Source: Thermoleophilaceae bacterium (GTDB lineage: Bacteria; Actinomycetota; Thermoleophilia; Solirubrobacterales; Thermoleophilaceae). Taken from it: a DNA stretch of 64,000 nt. The notes beneath the pieces are model-generated. The model saw only the letters and a program-made list of their open reading frames with translations, was not told the origin of the DNA and made no database searches. A program made the translations under genes and the position numbers. Every line of letters starts with the position of its first letter. The stretch's first letter is position 1. The stretch covers positions 1-64,000 of the forward strand of contig JADGHQ010000006.1 in assembly GCA_019683805.1 (NCBI GenBank), in the 5' to 3' direction. Shown here piece after piece: positions 32,941 through 43,946 of the stretch.

Positions 32941-33066
32941 GGTCTCTTTCGAACGCCTGCGGGGTTAGCTGACGGGCTCGCGCTGAAAGAGCTCGCGCGC
33001 CTCTCCTCAACGGAGAGATTCGCCCCAGAACTTGGTTCCCCCGCTCCGCTCTCGCGGATTCGGCGT
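32941..33066 (-). promoter_or_regulatory. c-di-AMP riboswitch (ydaO-yuaA type)
   Basis: On the minus strand the leader contains the ydaO core blocks in order: GGGGGAACC, GGGGCGAATC, then GCGCGAGCCCGTCAGCTAAC followed by CCCGCAGGC. A CTCTTTC segment (32985-32991) is complementary to GAAAGAG (32943-32949), which lies only a few bases before the TTG start of the NlpC/P60 gene. So the closing strand of the aptamer appears to be the ribosome binding site, which suggests control of translation: ligand-stabilised pairing would hide it. The family and its link to wall hydrolases are established; the mechanism here is inference. Confidence 0.88.
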
Positions 33067-33073
33067 GGCGGGC

Positions 33074-33079
33074 ACTTTA
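33074..33079 (-). promoter_or_regulatory. -10 box TAAAGT of the riboswitch leader
   Basis: TAAAGT on the minus strand would start RNA near 33067, exactly at the 5' side of the aptamer. Confidence 0.5.
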
Positions 33080-33139
33080 CACAATCCGCAGGCGGAACGT
33101 GATGTCTCACCCTCCTTCCGCGCGGCCCGCGCGGACGCA

Positions 33140-33145
33140 TACGAT
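33140..33145 (+). promoter_or_regulatory. -10 box TACGAT, near-leaderless start
   Basis: TACGAT ends nine bases before ATG 33155 of the acyl-CoA ligase gene and supports that start over the longer open frame. Confidence 0.5.
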
Positions 33146-33154
33146 TCCGGCCCC

Positions 33155-34594
33155 ATGAACTTCGCCGTCGACGTGGTCGGGACCTCCCCGCCGGGACGGA
33201 CCGCGCTGATCGCGCTCGCGCGCGACGGCGCCCGGCGCGAGATCCAGTTCGCGGAGGTCGACGAGCGCTCCGCCCGGCTGGCCGGCACGCTGCTCGAGCG
33301 CGGCGTGGGCCGGGGCGACGTCGTCATGACCCTGATCGGCAACCGGCCGGAGTGGGTGTACGCGATGGTCGCCTGCTTCCGCCTCGGCGCCGTCGCGCTC
33401 CCCTCGACCGAGCAGCTCCGCGCCAAGGACCTCCAGCAACGCCTCGAGCGCGCCGACGTTCGCGCGGTCGTGGTGGACGAGCGCAACCTCGAGACGCTCG
33501 AGCGCACCGGATTCGACGGGCCGGCGCTGGTCGTGCCGGACGAGTCGCTGTTCGATGCAGAGCGCGCGCCTGCGGCGGAGCTCTCGCCCACCGACCCGGC
33601 GCTGATCACGTTCACGTCGGGCACCTCCGGCGAGCCGAAGCCGATCCGCCACGGGCAGCGCTACCTCGCGGGCCAGCGCGTCCAGGCCGAGCACTGGTTC
33701 GGCGCGCGCGAGGGCGACGTCTGCTGGTGCACCGCGGCGAGCGGGTGGTCGAAGTCGGCGCGCAACTCGTTCATCGCCCCCTGGCTGATGGGCGCCACCG
33801 CGCTGCTGCACGACGCGCGCTTCGACCCCGAGGAGCGGCTCGCGGTGGCCGAGCGCGAGCGCGTGAACGTGCTCTGCATGGCGCCGACCGAGTACCGCGC
33901 GATCGCCAAGCGCACGGAGCTGCGCAGGCTGCCCCACCTCCGGCACGCGGTCGCGGCGGGCGAGCCGCTCAACCCCGAGATCGTGCGCGTCTGGGCCGAC
34001 GCGACGGGCGTCGAGATCCACGACGGCTACGGCCAGACCGAGACCGGCGCGTTGACCGCGATGCCGATCGGGCCACCCGTCCGACCGGGGTCGATGGGCA
34101 AGCCGCTGCCCGGCTTCAGGCTCTGGGTCGAGGACGGGGAGCTCGTGGTCGACCCGGCCTCGATCCCGACGTTCTTCCTCGACGGCGGCGAGGGTCCCTG
34201 GCGCACCGGCGACCGCGTGCGCCAGGACGAGGACGGCTACCTCTGGTTCGAGGGCCGCACGGACGACGTCATCATCTCGGCCGGCTACCGGATCGGGCCG
34301 TTCGAGGTGGAGTCGGCGCTGCTCTCGCACCCGGCGGTCGCCGAGGCGGCCGCGGTGGGCGCCGACGACGAGGAGCGCGGCCAGGTGGTGCGCGCGGTCG
34401 TCGTGCTCCGCGACGGCCACGAGCCGAGCGACGCGCTCGCGCGCGCGCTGCAGGAGCACGTGAAGGCGGAGACCGCGCCATACAAGTACCCGCGCATCGT
34501 CGAGTTCGCCCGCTCGCTGCCGAAGACCGCGAGCGGCAAGATCAAGCGCGCGGAGATCAGAGCGGCTGGAGTGGCGGCGAGGCACGCCGGGTAG
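33155..34594 (+). CDS. AMP-forming acyl-CoA synthetase (medium-chain/ACSM-like)
   Basis: A 479-residue ANL-superfamily ligase. [18 protein letters not shown] is the phosphate-binding A3 motif, DGYGQTETG the A5 motif, [25 protein letters not shown] the hinge region and [14 protein letters not shown] the A10 motif with the catalytic Lys. It activates a carboxylic acid to acyl-AMP and then acyl-Co[33 protein letters not shown] is characteristic of the medium-chain/ACSM-like branch. ATG 33155 is placed by the -10 box upstream. Its TAG stop forms the first three bases of the -10 box of the next gene. Confidence 0.9.
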   Translation: MNFAVDVVGTSPPGRTALIALARDGARREIQFAEVDERSARLAGTLLERGVGRGDVVMTLIGNRPEWVYAMVACFRLGAVALPSTEQLRAKDLQQRLERADVRAVVVDERNLETLERTGFDGPALVVPDESLFDAERAPAAELSPTDPALITFTSGTSGEPKPIRHGQRYLAGQRVQAEHWFGAREGDVCWCTAASGWSKSARNSFIAPWLMGATALLHDARFDPEERLAVAERERVNVLCMAPTEYRAIAKRTELRRLPHLRHAVAAGEPLNPEIVRVWADATGVEIHDGYGQTETGALTAMPIGPPVRPGSMGKPLPGFRLWVEDGELVVDPASIPTFFLDGGEGPWRTGDRVRQDEDGYLWFEGRTDDVIISAGYRIGPFEVESALLSHPAVAEAAAVGADDEERGQVVRAVVVLRDGHEPSDALARALQEHVKAETAPYKYPRIVEFARSLPKTASGKIKRAEIRAAGVAARHAG

Positions 34595-34597
34595 GCT
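34592..34597 (+). promoter_or_regulatory. -10 box TAGGCT overlapping a stop codon
   Basis: TAGGCT begins with the TAG stop of the acyl-CoA synthetase and ends seven bases before ATG 34605, giving a leaderless transcript. Confidence 0.55.
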
Positions 34598-34604
34598 CGG
34601 GGCG

Positions 34605-36559
<1,955 letters not shown>

Positions 36560-36563
<4 letters not shown>

Positions 36564-38110
36564 CCCGCGCGGCCCGCCTCGACCCGCTCCTCCGCCTCCG
36601 CCGCCGCCGACTCCCGGAGCGCGAGCCGGTCGATCTTCCCGTTCGGCGTCTTCGGCAGCTCCGCGCAGACGATCACGCGGCGGGGGACCTTGTAGTCCTC
36701 GAGCCGCTCGGCGCAGTGCCGGCGCAGCGCGGCCTCGTCCACCTGCGCGCCGGGCTCGAGCGAGACGTAGGCGTGGACGGCCTGCCCGAGCAGGCGGTCC
36801 GGCACGCCCACCACCGCGGCCTCGCGGACGCCGGGCGCCTGGTGGAGCACCTCCTCGAGCTCGCGCGGCACGACCTTCTCGCCGCGCGACTTGATCAGGT
36901 CGTCGCGCCGGCCGACGAAGTAGAGGTAGCCCTCCTCGTCCTGCCGGAACAGGTCGCCCGTCGCGAGCACGCGCTCCCACGGCCAGCGCCCCGGCCGCAG
37001 CCGCTCGGCGGTCGCCTCCGGGGCGTTCCAGTAGCCCTGCATGACGTGGGCGCCGCGCACCATCAGCTCGCCCACCTCGCCGGGCGCCACGCGCCGCCCG
37101 CGCTCGTCCTCGATCCACACCTCGGTGCCCGGGATCGGCAGGCCCACGGAGGTGGGCCGGACGTCGAGCTGCTCGGGCGGCAGCCACGACACGCGCTTGC
37201 ACTCGGTGAGCCCGTACATCGAGTAGAGCCGCGCACGCGGGAAGGTGCGGCGGATCGCGTCGACCGCGGCCGTGGAGAGGGCGGCCCCGGTGTTCGTCAG
37301 GAAGCGCAGGTGCGGCAGCTCCCGCTCGGCGAGCCCGGTCATCGACGTGAGCACCCCGAACACGGTCGGCACGCCGGGGAGGCCCGTGATGCGCTCCTGC
37401 TCGAGCAGCGCAACCACGCGGCCGACGAGCGCGAACCCGCGCTCGAGCACGAGCGTGGCGCCGACGCGGACCGACATCAGGAGCTGGTACAGCCCGTAGT
37501 CGAAGGAGAGCGGGAGGACGCACAGCACCCGGTCGTCGGGGCCGAGCTCGAGGTACTCGATGATCGAGTCCGCCGCGAAGGTCATGTTGCGGTGGGTGAG
37601 CGTCACGCCCTTCGGGTCGCCGGTCGACCCCGACGTGTAGATCACGGCCGCGAGGTCGACCTCGAGCGGGGCCCTTCCCGCAGCGCCCCCCTCGCCCGCC
37701 AGGGCGTCGATCTCGCTCCGCTCGACCACGACGGGCGGGGCGGCGAGCCCATCGCGGGCGGCCGACACGACGCCGCGCAGCTCGTCGTCGCAGACGACCG
37801 CGGCGGCCCCCGAGTCGGCGAGCACGTAGGCGAGCTTCTGCGCCTTGATCGTCGGGTTGAGCGGCGAGATCGCCGCCCCCGCGCGCAGCGCGCCGTAGAG
37901 GCCGATCGCGAGCTCGGCGCTGTTGTGCATCACGAAGGCGACGCGGTCGCCCCGCCCGACGCCCCGCCGCCGCAGCTCGCCGGCGAGCGCGTCCGCGGCC
38001 CGGTCGAGCTCGCCGTAGCTGAGGCGCCGCTCGCCCGCCACGACCGCCTCGCGGGCGGGATCGCGCGCGGCCTGGGCGCGCAGGTCCTCCCCGATCGTCC
38101 GAGCGCTCAC
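36560..38110 (-). CDS. AMP-forming acyl-CoA ligase, exosortase-locus type
   Basis: A 516-residue ANL ligase: [20 protein letters not shown] (A3), [19 protein letters not shown] (A5), [32 protein letters not shown] (A8) and [14 protein letters not shown] (A10). Its length, its overlap with an acyl carrier protein gene (GTGA at 38107-38110) and the asparagine-synthase gene next in line match the 'exosortase A-associated' ligase set of polysaccharide loci. I infer that it loads an acyl or aminoacyl group onto the ACP for transfer to a sugar. It could also be a free-standing fatty acyl ligase. Confidence 0.87.
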
Positions 38111-38370
38111 GAGGCGCGCCTCGACTCCACGAAGCGCGTCATCGCGCGCAGCGAGCCGAAGTTCTCCTCTGTGATCTCGATGTCCTGCACCGCGATCCCG
38201 TAGCGGCTCTGGATCTCCTCGACGAGCTCGATGAACGCGAGCGAGTCGAGGATCCCGAGCCCGAGCAGGTCGTCGTCCTCCCCCAGCTCGACGTCGGGAT
38301 GGAGGTAGAGATAGTTCTCCTCGATGAAGGAGCGCAGCTCGCGCCCCACGTCCCCTGCGACATCCGTCAT
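38107..38370 (-). CDS. acyl carrier protein
   Basis: An 87-residue carrier: SFIEENYLYLHPDVELGEDDDLLGLGILDSLAFIELVEEIQSRYG, with the phosphopantetheine Ser43 in the GILDSLAF motif, ending in a MTRFVESR helix. Located between AsnB and an AMP-ligase and overlapping both genes by four bases, it is a specialised ACP rather than the fatty-acid one. It probably carries an acyl or amide-bearing group for modification of the exopolysaccharide, perhaps handed on to a FemAB-like transferase. Confidence 0.9.
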   Translation of the reverse strand: MTDVAGDVGRELRSFIEENYLYLHPDVELGEDDDLLGLGILDSLAFIELVEEIQSRYGIAVQDIEITEENFGSLRAMTRFVESRRAS

Positions 38371-40325
38371 GCGGCCTCCGTTCGGCTCTCGGTCTGAAGA
38401 TCGACGAGAACGCGCGGCTGCGCGGTCTCGGGCTCGTGCTCGCGCCGCCGGCACAGCGACCTGTGCCACAGCTCCGTCGAGAGGATGCCGATGACCGCCA
38501 TCCCCTCGCGCGCCCCGGTCGCGCGCCCCTCGCGCGCCCGCCGCGCCAGCCGCGCGACCCGATCGGCGGCGAAGATCCCCGTCTCCTCGAGCGACTCGGG
38601 CCGCAGCAGCTCCCCGACCCACTCCGGCGCGCCCTCTCCGAAGAAGGGCGCCACCTCGGGCGCGCGGTAGGGCTGCTTGGGCCGGCGCGCGACCGACTCC
38701 GGCAGCAGCCGCTCGCCGATCTCGCGCAGCGCGACCTTGTCGCGCAGCCCGTCGAGCTTCCTGCGCTCGGGCAGGCGCGCCGCGTGCTCGAAGACCCGGT
38801 GGTCGAGGAACGGGTAGCGGCCCTCGACGCCGTGCGCGAGCGAGACGCGGTCGCCCTGCGCGCAGAGCAGGAACGGCTCGAGCAGGGTCCTGAGCTCGAG
38901 CCACTCGGCGCGCTCGAGCCGGCTCCAGCGGGAGAAGCCCGCCGGCAGCCGTGAGCGCAGGCGCTCGAGCGGGTCGGCGCCGCTCAGCTCGGCCGCCACC
39001 TCCGGCCTGTAGAAGCTCCGCAGGATCCCGGTCGCCGCGGCGCGCGAGGCGTGCGAGCGCAGCGGGTCGCCGGGCTCGCCGGCCTCGAGGATGAAGCGCC
39101 ACCAGGCCGGCCCGCGGCGCCCCGCCGGCGCGAGGTGCGGATAGAGCCTGTCGGCCGCGGCGATCGCCGCCTCGCGGTCGGTCGCGTAGAGCTCGCGCAG
39201 CGCGACCTCCTTGTAGAGGTCGTAGCCCCAGAAGAGCTCGTCCGCGCCCTCCCCCGTCGCGACCACCTTCAGCCCCTGCTCGCGCACCTCGCGCGCGAGC
39301 AGGAAGAGCGGCACGCCCGCCGTGCGCACGACCGGCATCTCGGTGTGCCGCACGACGCTCTCGAAGGCGTCCGCGATCTGCCGCGGGCCGACCTCTATCG
39401 CGTGGTGGCGCGTGCCGAGCGCGCGCGCGACGCGCTCCTGGTGCGCGCGCTCGTCGTAGCGCGGGTCGCGGAAGGCGATCGAGAACGTGCGCAGCTCGGG
39501 GCCGACCTCGCGGCGCGCGAGCGCGGTGATGAGGCTCGAGTCGAGGCCGCCGGAGAGGTAGGTGCCGACCGGCACGTCCGCGCGCAGGCGCAGGCGCACG
39601 CTGTCTGCGAGCAGCTCCTCGAGGTCGCCCTCGGGCTCCCCGCGGAGGCCGAGCTCCGGCGACCACCACGTCGTCTCCTCCACGATCCGGCCGTCCTGCC
39701 AGGTGACGAGTCCTCCGGGCGGCACCTGCCGCACGCCCGCGAACGCGGTCCTCGGGGCCCACGGCCCCCACAGGGTGAAGATCTCGTCGAGGCCGTGCAG
39801 GTCGGGCGCGGGCTCGACGTAGCCCGAGGCGAACAGCGCCTTCGCCTCCGATCCGAACACGAGCGTGCCGTCCGGCAGCAGCGCGTAGTGGAGCGGGCGC
39901 ACCCCGAACCGGTCGCGCACGAGCGTCAGGCGGCGGACGTCCGGCCTCCACCACGCGAACGCGAACTGGCCGTTCAGCCGCTCGAGCGCGCGCACCCCGT
40001 CGAGCTCGAGCAGGCGCAGCACCACCTCGGTGTCGCTCACGGTCGCGAACGACGCGCCCCGCCGCCGCAGCTCCGCGCGCAGCTCGGGGTGGTTGTACAC
40101 CTCGCCGTTGTACGCGAGCGCCGACCGCGGCGCTGCGAGCGGCTGCCAGCCGCCCGCGATGTCGACGATCGCAAGCCGCGTGGCGACGATGCCGGCCCCG
40201 CGGTCACGCACCAGGCCCCAGCCGTCCGGCCCCCGGTGCCGCAGCGCGCGAGCCATCCGCCGGAGCGCGGCCTCATCCACCGGACGGCCCGGCGAGGACC
40301 GCACGACGCCCGCCACTCCGCACAT
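38367..40325 (-). CDS. asparagine synthase-like amidotransferase (AsnB family)
   Basis: A 652-residue glutamine-dependent amidotransferase: Cys2 (MCGVAGVV) is the N-terminal glutaminase nucleophile, with RHRGPDGWG and LAYNGEVYNH in the Ntn domain; the synthetase half has the PP-loop YLSGGLDSSLIT (SGGLDSS at 258-264) and GEGADELFWGYDLYK. It follows nadE by three bases and overlaps the ACP gene. In exosortase-type polysaccharide loci an AsnB-like protein of this length is thought to amidate a uronic acid or a carrier-bound acid; that role is inferred here. Ordinary asparagine synthesis cannot be excluded. Confidence 0.9.
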   Translation of the reverse strand: MCGVAGVVRSSPGRPVDEAALRRMARALRHRGPDGWGLVRDRGAGIVATRLAIVDIAGGWQPLAAPRSALAYNGEVYNHPELRAELRRRGASFATVSDTEVVLRLLELDGVRALERLNGQFAFAWWRPDVRRLTLVRDRFGVRPLHYALLPDGTLVFGSEAKALFASGYVEPAPDLHGLDEIFTLWGPWAPRTAFAGVRQVPPGGLVTWQDGRIVEETTWWSPELGLRGEPEGDLEELLADSVRLRLRADVPVGTYLSGGLDSSLITALARREVGPELRTFSIAFRDPRYDERAHQERVARALGTRHHAIEVGPRQIADAFESVVRHTEMPVVRTAGVPLFLLAREVREQGLKVVATGEGADELFWGYDLYKEVALRELYATDREAAIAAADRLYPHLAPAGRRGPAWWRFILEAGEPGDPLRSHASRAAATGILRSFYRPEVAAELSGADPLERLRSRLPAGFSRWSRLERAEWLELRTLLEPFLLCAQGDRVSLAHGVEGRYPFLDHRVFEHAARLPERRKLDGLRDKVALREIGERLLPESVARRPKQPYRAPEVAPFFGEGAPEWVGELLRPESLEETGIFAADRVARLARRAREGRATGAREGMAVIGILSTELWHRSLCRRREHEPETAQPRVLVDLQTESRTEAA

Positions 40326-40328
40326 CCC

Positions 40329-41315
40329 TCACGCCCCGGGGTCGAGGATCACGGGCGGCGCGTGCAGGTACTCGGTCGCCACGCGGCGGCGATCGATCTC
40401 GCCGTAGGCGATCTCGACGTCCTCCGCGCCGATCCCGGCGCTCGCGGCGAGCTCGGCCGCCGGAACGCCGCTGTCGCGCCCGTGGATCAGCAGGTCCATC
40501 CGCTCGGGCGGATGCCCGAAGTAGAACTCGTCCTGGCCCTGGGGGAGGCTGAAGGTCTCGGTGGTGGGGGCGCGCCCGGCGATCGCGTCGGGCAGGCCGA
40601 GCGCGCGCGCGAGCGCGTACACCTCGCTCTTGTAGAGGCGCGCGATCGGCTTGACGTCGGCGAGCCCGTCGCCGCCCTTGACGAAGAAGCCCTGGTCGTG
40701 CTCGAGCAGGTTGGCGGTTCCGACCACCGCGTAGCCGAGCCGGTCCGCCCACGTGTACTCGAGCAGCTTGCGGACGCGCTGCTTCATGTTCGTCGCCGAG
40801 ATCAGCGCGCGGTAGGCGTCGGGCGGCATCCGACGCCGCTCCTGCGTCCCGTCCGGGCGCTCGACGACGAGCGCGAAAAAGATCACGCCTCCGGTCGGCT
40901 CGGAGCGGACGAGCTTGTGGCGCCAGCCGGGCTCATACTCGGGAAACACCTCGCGGATCGCCTCGTCGCGCCGGCGGTAGCAGCCGAGCGCCGCGAGCAC
41001 GTCGGTGATCGGCTCCTCCACGGTCGGTGCGCCCAGCGCGCGGGCGAGCTCGAGCGCGAGCCGCGAGGACTCGTCGCCCGCGTCGCGCTCGGGCATCCGC
41101 AGGCAGAGCACGCGCTTCGGCCCGAGCGCCCGGGCGCACAGCGCCGCGACGACGCCCGAGTCGACGCCGCCCGAGACGGCGACCACCGCGCCGCGCCGCC
41201 CGAGACGCCGAACGGCGTCCGCGATGCCGCCGGCGAGGCGGTCGGCGACCCGGTCCGCGGCGAACGGACGCGGGGGCTTGCGCGTAGCGGCGCTCGCTGA
41301 GGCGGCGGGAGGCAC
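40329..41315 (-). CDS. ammonia-dependent NAD synthetase-like protein
   Basis: A 328-residue N-type ATP pyrophosphatase with the PP-loop VAVSGGVDSGVVAALCA (SGGVDSG at 48-54), ISATNMKQRVRKLLEYTWAD, VVGTANLLEHDQGFFVKGGDG and TTETFSLPQGQDEFYF. These are NadE hallmarks, and the protein lacks a glutaminase domain. As first gene of the nadE - asnB - ACP - ligase operon it may be a paralogue recruited to amide formation, or simply the cell's NAD synthetase. The GTG start lies six bases after a TACGCT -10 box. Confidence 0.85.
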   Translation of the reverse strand: MPPAASASAATRKPPRPFAADRVADRLAGGIADAVRRLGRRGAVVAVSGGVDSGVVAALCARALGPKRVLCLRMPERDAGDESSRLALELARALGAPTVEEPITDVLAALGCYRRRDEAIREVFPEYEPGWRHKLVRSEPTGGVIFFALVVERPDGTQERRRMPPDAYRALISATNMKQRVRKLLEYTWADRLGYAVVGTANLLEHDQGFFVKGGDGLADVKPIARLYKSEVYALARALGLPDAIAGRAPTTETFSLPQGQDEFYFGHPPERMDLLIHGRDSGVPAAELAASAGIGAEDVEIAYGEIDRRRVATEYLHAPPVILDPGA

Positions 41316-41321
41316 CGACCC

Positions 41322-41327
41322 AGCGTA
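41322..41327 (-). promoter_or_regulatory. -10 box TACGCT, leaderless start of nadE-like operon
   Basis: TACGCT on the minus strand ends exactly six bases before GTG 41315. No Shine-Dalgarno is present. Confidence 0.6.
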
Positions 41328-41371
41328 CGTGAGCGTCGGGATGCGTGCCAGCCGGCTGCGCGAAAGGTGGA

Positions 41372-41377
41372 TAGGGT
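41372..41377 (+). promoter_or_regulatory. -10 box TAGGGT, leaderless start
   Basis: TAGGGT ends seven bases before GTG 41385 of the GNAT-domain gene. Confidence 0.55.
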
Positions 41378-41384
41378 CGCGGGC

Positions 41385-42440
41385 GTGCCGACGATCCGAC
41401 CCGCCGAGCGCGCCGACCTGCCCGCGATCGCCTCGCTAATGGAGCGCCACCTGCTGCGCCGCCCGCTTCCGGGCGGCGACACGCAGCGCTTCCTCCGCGC
41501 GACGCTGTTCGACGGCCCCTGGGCCGACGAGGAGCTGCCGTCGCTCGTCGCGACGGACGGCGAGGGGCGCGTCGTCGGCTTCATCGCCTCGCAGCCGCGC
41601 AGCTTCTCGATCGACGGCCGCGCGGCGCGCGCCGTCTGCTGCTCGCATCTCGTGGTCGAGCCCGAGAGCCGCTCGAGCGGCGCCGGGATCGCGCTCGTGC
41701 GCGGGCTGCTCTCCGGCCCGCAGGAGCTGACTTGGTCGGACTCGGGCGTCGAGGTGGTCGTGCGCCTGTTCCGCCTGCTGGGCGGCCACCCGGACCACTC
41801 GCGGGCGTGCGACTGGATGCTCGTGCTGCGGCCCGGGCGCTGGCTTCGACGAATCGTCTCGCAGGCGATGCGCGGGCGCCGACTGCGGCGCGACCTCGTG
41901 CCCGTGGGCGCCCTCCCGGCCCAGGCCGCGGGCCGCTGGCGGCGCGAGCGGGCGCCGGCGGAGGTGACGAGCGAGGAGGCCGGCGCCGCCGAGCTCGTCG
42001 CGCACCTGCCGGAGGTCACGCGCGGGGTGCGCCTGCGCCCGGACTACTCGGAGGCCCGGCTCGAGGCGCAGCTCGCGCTCGTGCGCAGCGCGGGCAGGCC
42101 GGTGGTGTCGCGGCTCGTGCGGGTCGGCGACAAGGTGGCCGGCTGGTACGTGTACGAGCTCGCGACCGACCGGGCCAGTCGCGTGCTGCAGGTCGCGACG
42201 CGCGAGAACGGTGCCGACGCGGTGCTCGAGAGCCTCGTGAGAGACGCCGCCGAGAGGGGCGCCCCGGCGCTCGCCGGCCGCCTCGAGCCCGGCCTCGAGC
42301 TCGCGCTGCAGCGCCGGTTCGCCACGCTCGGGATCGTGAGGCGCCCGATCGTGCACTCGCGCGACCCCGAGGTGCGGGCCGCGATCGCGTCGGGCTCGGC
42401 GCTGCTCACCCGCCTCGACGGCGAGTGGTGGGTGCTGTGA
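41385..42440 (+). CDS. GNAT-domain protein of unknown specificity
   Basis: About 351 residues. The N-terminal 120 residues look like a GNAT acetyltransferase (TIRPAERADLPAIASLMERHLL, VGFIASQPRSFSIDG, CSHLVVEPESRSSGAGIALVRGLL, the last being an atypical acetyl-CoA loop). The remainder, with RVGDKVAGWYVYELATDRASRVLQVATRENGADAVLESL, looks like a second, degenerate GNAT fold. It is divergent from the nadE - asnB - ACP - ligase operon with 69 bases between, so a link to sugar acylation is plausible. It is not of the FemAB-like type of the other four. Confidence 0.75.
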   Translation: MPTIRPAERADLPAIASLMERHLLRRPLPGGDTQRFLRATLFDGPWADEELPSLVATDGEGRVVGFIASQPRSFSIDGRAARAVCCSHLVVEPESRSSGAGIALVRGLLSGPQELTWSDSGVEVVVRLFRLLGGHPDHSRACDWMLVLRPGRWLRRIVSQAMRGRRLRRDLVPVGALPAQAAGRWRRERAPAEVTSEEAGAAELVAHLPEVTRGVRLRPDYSEARLEAQLALVRSAGRPVVSRLVRVGDKVAGWYVYELATDRASRVLQVATRENGADAVLESLVRDAAERGAPALAGRLEPGLELALQRRFATLGIVRRPIVHSRDPEVRAAIASGSALLTRLDGEWWVL

Positions 42441-42510
42441 GCCGCGGCCGGCGCAGGAGCCCGGGCGGACCCGCGCGGGGCGCCAAGCGGAGCGGGCGCG
42501 GGGCGGCGGG

Positions 42511-43860
42511 CTAGAGGATCGGCAGGTACCTGTCGAGCTCCCACTGGGAGACCTGGATCCTGTACTCCTCCCATTCCTTGCGCTTGATCTCGACGTAGCG
42601 GTTGAACATGTGCTCGCCGAGAGTCCGCAGCACGAGCTCGGACTGGGCGGTGAGCTCGATCGCCTCGCCGAGCGTCTCGGGGAGCTGCTCGATCCCGAGC
42701 CGCTTCCGCTCGTCCGGCGAGAGGTGGTACAGGTTCTTCTCCATCGGCTCGGGCAGCTCGTAGCCCTTCTCGATCCCCTCGAGCCCCGCCATCAGCAGCA
42801 CGGCGAACGTGAGGTAGGGGTTGCAGGCCGGATCGGGGCAGCGCAGCTCCATCCGCGTGGCCTGCTCCTTGCCGGGGTGGTAGAGCGGAACGCGCACAAG
42901 AGCCGAGCGGTTGCGGCGCGACCACGCACAGTAGACGGGCGCCTCGAACCCGGGCACCAGGCGCTTGTAGGAGTTCACCCACTGAGCGAAGATCGACGAG
43001 ATCTCGCGCGCGTGCTTGAGCTGGCCGGCGATGAAGGCCTTGCCCACGTCGGACAGGAAGTACTGGTCGTTGGCGTCGTAGAAGGCGTTGCGGCCGTTCT
43101 TGAAGAGCGACTGGTGGGTGTGCATCCCCGAGCCGTTCTTGCCGAACAGCGGCTTCGGCATGAACGTCGCGTGCCAGCCGTACTTCATGGCGTACTCCTT
43201 CACGACGATCCGGTAGGTCATGCAGTCGTCCGCCATCTTCATCGCGGGCGCGTAGCGCATGTCGATCTCGTGCTGCGACGGCCCGACCTCGTGGTGCGTG
43301 TACTCCACGTGGATGCCGAGCTGCTCGAGCGCGAGCACCGTCTCGCGCCGCACGTCCGAGCCGGCGTCGAGCGCGGTGAGGTCGAAGTAGCCGCCCTCGT
43401 CGAGGATCTCGGGCTTGCCGCCGTCGGGCTTGGCGCTGCGGAAGTAGAAGAACTCCAGCTCGGGCCCGACGTTGAAGGTGTCGAAGCCCATCGCCTCGGC
43501 GCGCTGGAGCGCGCGACGCAGGACGTGCCGCGGGTCACCCTCGTAGGGCTCGCGGCTGGGCGTGACGATGTCGCAGAACATCCGCGCCACGCCCTTGTCC
43601 GCGGGCCGCCAGGGCAGGGTCGCGAACGTGGTCGGGTCGGGCATCGCGATCATGTCCGACTCCTCGATCGCGTTGAAGCCGGTGATCGAGGAGCCGTCGA
43701 ACCCCATGCCTCCCTCGAAGGCGTCGTCGAGCTCCTCCTTGTTGATCGAGAAGCTCTTGAGCTGTCCGAGGATGTCGGTGAACCAGAGACGGATGAAGCG
43801 AATGTCGTGGTCCTCGACCATCGCCTTCACGTCCGCGGCGGTCTTCGGCTGATCGGCCAT
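42511..43860 (-). CDS. glnA: type I glutamine synthetase
   Basis: A 449-residue GSI enzyme: FTDILGQLKSFSI at the N-terminus, the latch GFDGSSITGFNAIEESDM, the metal and ATP sites FNVGPELEFFYF and HHEVGPSQHEIDM, FMPKPLFGKNGSGMHTHQSL, and the C-terminal ELRCPDPACNPYL. Its length and NLYHLSPDERKRLGIEQLPETLGEAIE near the C-terminus suggest the GSI-alpha type; the Tyr in NLYHLSP sits where adenylylation occurs in GSI-beta, so modification cannot be excluded. It makes glutamine for GltB/GltD encoded 6-12 kb away. A GGAAGGAG Shine-Dalgarno precedes the ATG. Confidence 0.95.
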   Translation of the reverse strand: MADQPKTAADVKAMVEDHDIRFIRLWFTDILGQLKSFSINKEELDDAFEGGMGFDGSSITGFNAIEESDMIAMPDPTTFATLPWRPADKGVARMFCDIVTPSREPYEGDPRHVLRRALQRAEAMGFDTFNVGPELEFFYFRSAKPDGGKPEILDEGGYFDLTALDAGSDVRRETVLALEQLGIHVEYTHHEVGPSQHEIDMRYAPAMKMADDCMTYRIVVKEYAMKYGWHATFMPKPLFGKNGSGMHTHQSLFKNGRNAFYDANDQYFLSDVGKAFIAGQLKHAREISSIFAQWVNSYKRLVPGFEAPVYCAWSRRNRSALVRVPLYHPGKEQATRMELRCPDPACNPYLTFAVLLMAGLEGIEKGYELPEPMEKNLYHLSPDERKRLGIEQLPETLGEAIELTAQSELVLRTLGEHMFNRYVEIKRKEWEEYRIQVSQWELDRYLPIL

Positions 43861-43902
43861 GGGACTCCTTCCGGATCGTCTTCGGTCACCCGCGCGCGCC
43901 GT

Positions 43903-43908
43903 AGGCTA
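43903..43908 (-). promoter_or_regulatory. -10 box TAGCCT of glnA
   Basis: TAGCCT on the minus strand gives a leader of about 35 bases carrying GGAAGGAG before ATG 43860. No -35 could be assigned. Confidence 0.45.
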
Positions 43909-43946
43909 ATCGGCGCACGCGACGGCACGCGACCCGGTCGGACCGG

